Of a stretch of DNA of 63,342 bases, positions 61,951-63,342 are shown one piece after another (the stretch's first letter is position 1; each line of letters starts with the position of its first letter). The notes below the pieces were generated by a model, which was not told the DNA's origin, did no database searches, and saw nothing but the letters and a program-made list of their open reading frames with translations. A program made the position numbers and the translations under genes. Source of the DNA: Pseudolysinimonas yzui (GTDB taxonomy: Bacteria; Actinomycetota; Actinomycetes; Actinomycetales; Microbacteriaceae); assembly GCF_014653215.1 (NCBI RefSeq), contig NZ_BNAI01000008.1:28026-91367 (forward strand), read 5' to 3'.

Positions 61951-62976
61951 ATGGCAACGACATCCCGCGGACGCCCGGCCTCCTCCCGGGCGTCGATCCC
62001 GCAGCTCCCGTGGGATCAGGTGCGCCCCGCGCCCGTCGTGCTGGTGAGCGGCACCGAGACCGTGCTGGCCGACCGCGCGATCCGCCTGCTGCGCGACATC
62101 CTGCGGGCCGAAGACCCGAGTCTCGAAGTGTCCGACATCGACGCGGGTGCCTACGCGCCGGGCGAGCTGCTCACCCTCGCGAGCCCCAGCCTGTTCGCGG
62201 AGCCCCGCCTCATCCGGGTCGAGAACGTCGACAAGATGACGGATGCCTTCCTCGACGAGACCCTCGCCTACATCACCGCGCCCGCCGACGAGACCTACCT
62301 CGTGCTGCGCTACCCGAGCGGCACCCGCGGCAAGAAACTGCTCGACGCGATCCGGGCGGGCACCGGTGGCGGCATCGAGGTGGTCTGCGCCGAGCTGAAG
62401 CGCGACAGCGACAAGCAGGACTTCGTCGCCGCCGAGTTCGCCGCCGCACGACGCAAGATCACCGGCCCGGGGCTGCGGGCACTGGTGAGCGCGTTCTCCG
62501 ACGACCTCGCCGAGCTCGCCGCCGCCTGCCAGCAGCTGCTCGCCGACACGGTCGACGACGTCACCGAAGAGACCGTCGCGCGGTACTACGGCGGCCGGGT
62601 CGAGACGAGCGCGTTCGCCGTGGCGGATGCCGCCATCGCCGGCCACCACGGCGAGGCCCTCGGCCTGCTGCGCCACGCCCTCGCCTCCGGTGCCGACCCG
62701 GTTCCGATGGTCGCCGCGTTCGCGAGCAAGATCCGCACGATGGCCAAGCTCGCCGGCCAACGCGGGTCATCGAACGAGCTCGCGCAACGGTTCGGCCTCG
62801 CGCCGTGGCAGGTCGACCGCGCGAAGCGCGACCTGCAGGGCTGGACGGATGCCGGCCTCGGTCGCGCGATCCAAGCACTCGCCGAAGCCGACGCCCAGGT
62901 GAAGGGCGGCGGACGCGATCCCGTCTACGCGCTCGAGGTCATGATCGAGCGACTCAGCGACCGTTCCCGTCGCTGA
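61951..62976 (+). CDS. holA: DNA polymerase III subunit delta
   Basis: 341 residues. The N-terminal AAA+-like domain (VVLVSGTETVLADRAIRLL) and C-terminal domain with VPMVAAFASKIRTMAKL fit clamp-loader delta, which opens the beta clamp. ATG 61951 begins MATTSRGRP and lies 10 bases after comEC. Its stop overlaps the start of the truncated acetyltransferase. In related genomes rpsT usually follows; here mobile sequence does. Confidence 0.92.
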   Translation: MATTSRGRPASSRASIPQLPWDQVRPAPVVLVSGTETVLADRAIRLLRDILRAEDPSLEVSDIDAGAYAPGELLTLASPSLFAEPRLIRVENVDKMTDAFLDETLAYITAPADETYLVLRYPSGTRGKKLLDAIRAGTGGGIEVVCAELKRDSDKQDFVAAEFAAARRKITGPGLRALVSAFSDDLAELAAACQQLLADTVDDVTEETVARYYGGRVETSAFAVADAAIAGHHGEALGLLRHALASGADPVPMVAAFASKIRTMAKLAGQRGSSNELAQRFGLAPWQVDRAKRDLQGWTDAGLGRAIQALAEADAQVKGGGRDPVYALEVMIERLSDRSRR

Positions 62977-63248
62977 TGGTCGTCGACATCCGGCCCTTCG
63001 ATGCGGCCGACGAGGATGCTGTCGTCGCGCTCTGGGAGGCGTGCGGGCTGCTCGTTGCGGCGACCTCCCGACCAAATCACGGAGATTCGCGCGCCGGCCG
63101 CCTCGGTTGGCGTCAGGACGCCGCCCGCGCCCCGGATCTCCTTGATTTGGTCGGTGCGGGGGGCCAGCGCTCCTGGTCGCGCCCACCACCCGGGAACGAC
63201 GAAGGCCCCCACCCGTCGGCGGTTTCTAAGGGTCCTCGCAACACGTGA
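62976..63248 (+). pseudogene. Truncated GNAT-family acetyltransferase
   Basis: The first 25 codons (MVVDIRPFDAADEDAVVALWEACGL less its last residues) resemble the N-terminus of a GNAT acetyltransferase, with the DAADEDAVVALWEACGL beta-alpha start. Thereafter the frame is unlike the family and crosses an 87-bp inverted-repeat element before stopping at 63248. The acetyl-CoA-binding motif is absent. ATG overlaps the holA stop (TGATG). The rest of the gene was presumably lost by insertion. Confidence 0.6.
63068..63154. repeat. 87-bp element with 22-bp terminal inverted repeats
   Basis: CCGACCAAATCACGGAGATT and the complement of the right arm agree in 20 of 22 positions (left arm 63068-63089, right arm 63133-63154). 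The interior holds a GGCGTC-AG-GACGCC hairpin. It resembles a miniature inverted-repeat element or the paired ends of a decayed insertion sequence. Confidence 0.6.
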
Positions 63249-63252
63249 TGGC

Positions 63253-63342
63253 CTATGTGGTTGTCAGTAGATCACGCAGACGCTCGGCTGGGGTATTCCA
63301 GCCGAGCGTTTTGCGTGGTCGGCCGTTGAGTTCCTGGGCGAC
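63253..63342 (-). mobile_element. IS30-family transposase, 3' end only
   Basis: Leftward translation from the window edge gives 29 residues, VAQELNGRPRKTLGWNTPAE followed by RLRDLLTTT and TAG. This is the conserved C-terminus of IS30-family transposases (ELNxRPRKTLGWxTPAE). The rest lies outside the window. The sequence 63221-63244 (GGTTTCTAAGGGTCCTCGCA onward) may be the element's terminal repeat. Confidence 0.78.

Overview
The window is about 70% G+C with almost no intergenic space, many 4-base stop/start overlaps, frequent GTG starts and many leaderless promoters. The gene content (fused CydDC, BlaI/M56 beside cydAB, DevSR-type sensing, a DUF222/HNH protein, the leuS-comEA-comEC-holA order) points to an actinobacterium, most likely of the family Microbacteriaceae. 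It looks like chromosome; only the last 400 bases carry mobile-element traces.

Layout. 1-3055: a secreted 5'-nucleotidase and a D-lactate dehydrogenase. 3066-9410: an L-arabinose locus, araD-araB-araA read leftward behind a LacI-family regulator, with a divergent MFS transporter. 9338-12021: two small proteins, a transglutaminase-like protein, a cold-shock protein and a membrane fatty-acid desaturase, all leftward. 12188-18676: a second pentose locus with another LacI regulator, a second araD and a ChvE-GguA-GguB-type sugar ABC transporter. Both sugar loci share palindromic operators of the form TGTGA-N4-TCACA. 18679-29031: an aromatic-acid catabolic region with three IclR regulators, a 3-oxoacid CoA-transferase pair and thiolase (end of the beta-ketoadipate pathway), PobA, a LigJ-type 4-oxalomesaconate hydratase and a LigM-type tetrahydrofolate-dependent O-demethylase, interrupted by a DUF222/HNH gene. 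No ring-cleaving dioxygenase is present.

29013-42777: a redox/hypoxia-type block with two tandem-Usp proteins, a DevS-like two-GAF sensor kinase with its NarL-type regulator, cydA-cydB-cydDC (bd oxidase and its ABC exporter), BlaI and M56 peptidase, a BON protein and two pyridoxamine-oxidase-like genes, one broken by an in-frame TAG. Near-identical GGGAC-N4-G(T/G)CCC boxes lie in front of several of these genes, suggesting one DevR-controlled regulon. 42774-53236: assorted metabolic and envelope genes (NUDIX, SurE, PfkB kinase, LLM oxidoreductase, two alpha/beta hydrolases, UbiA-type prenyltransferase, GH3 lipoprotein, AlkX/HTH_42 protein, App1 protein, TetR regulator). 53233-62976: DedA, pabC and pabB (starting 11 bp apart, in opposite directions), leuS, comEA, comEC and holA. 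62976-63342: an acetyltransferase start that loses its family sequence after 25 codons, an 87-bp element with inverted-repeat ends, and the 3' end of an IS30-family transposase that runs off the window.

A recurring feature is a TANNNT -10 element placed 12 (sometimes 13) bases upstream of the start codon, so transcription should begin at or next to the start codon. The most striking case is pabB/pabC, whose two -10 boxes and two start codons interlock within 17 bp. No tRNA, rRNA, CRISPR array or replication origin was seen, and no gap longer than 300 bases lacks a gene.
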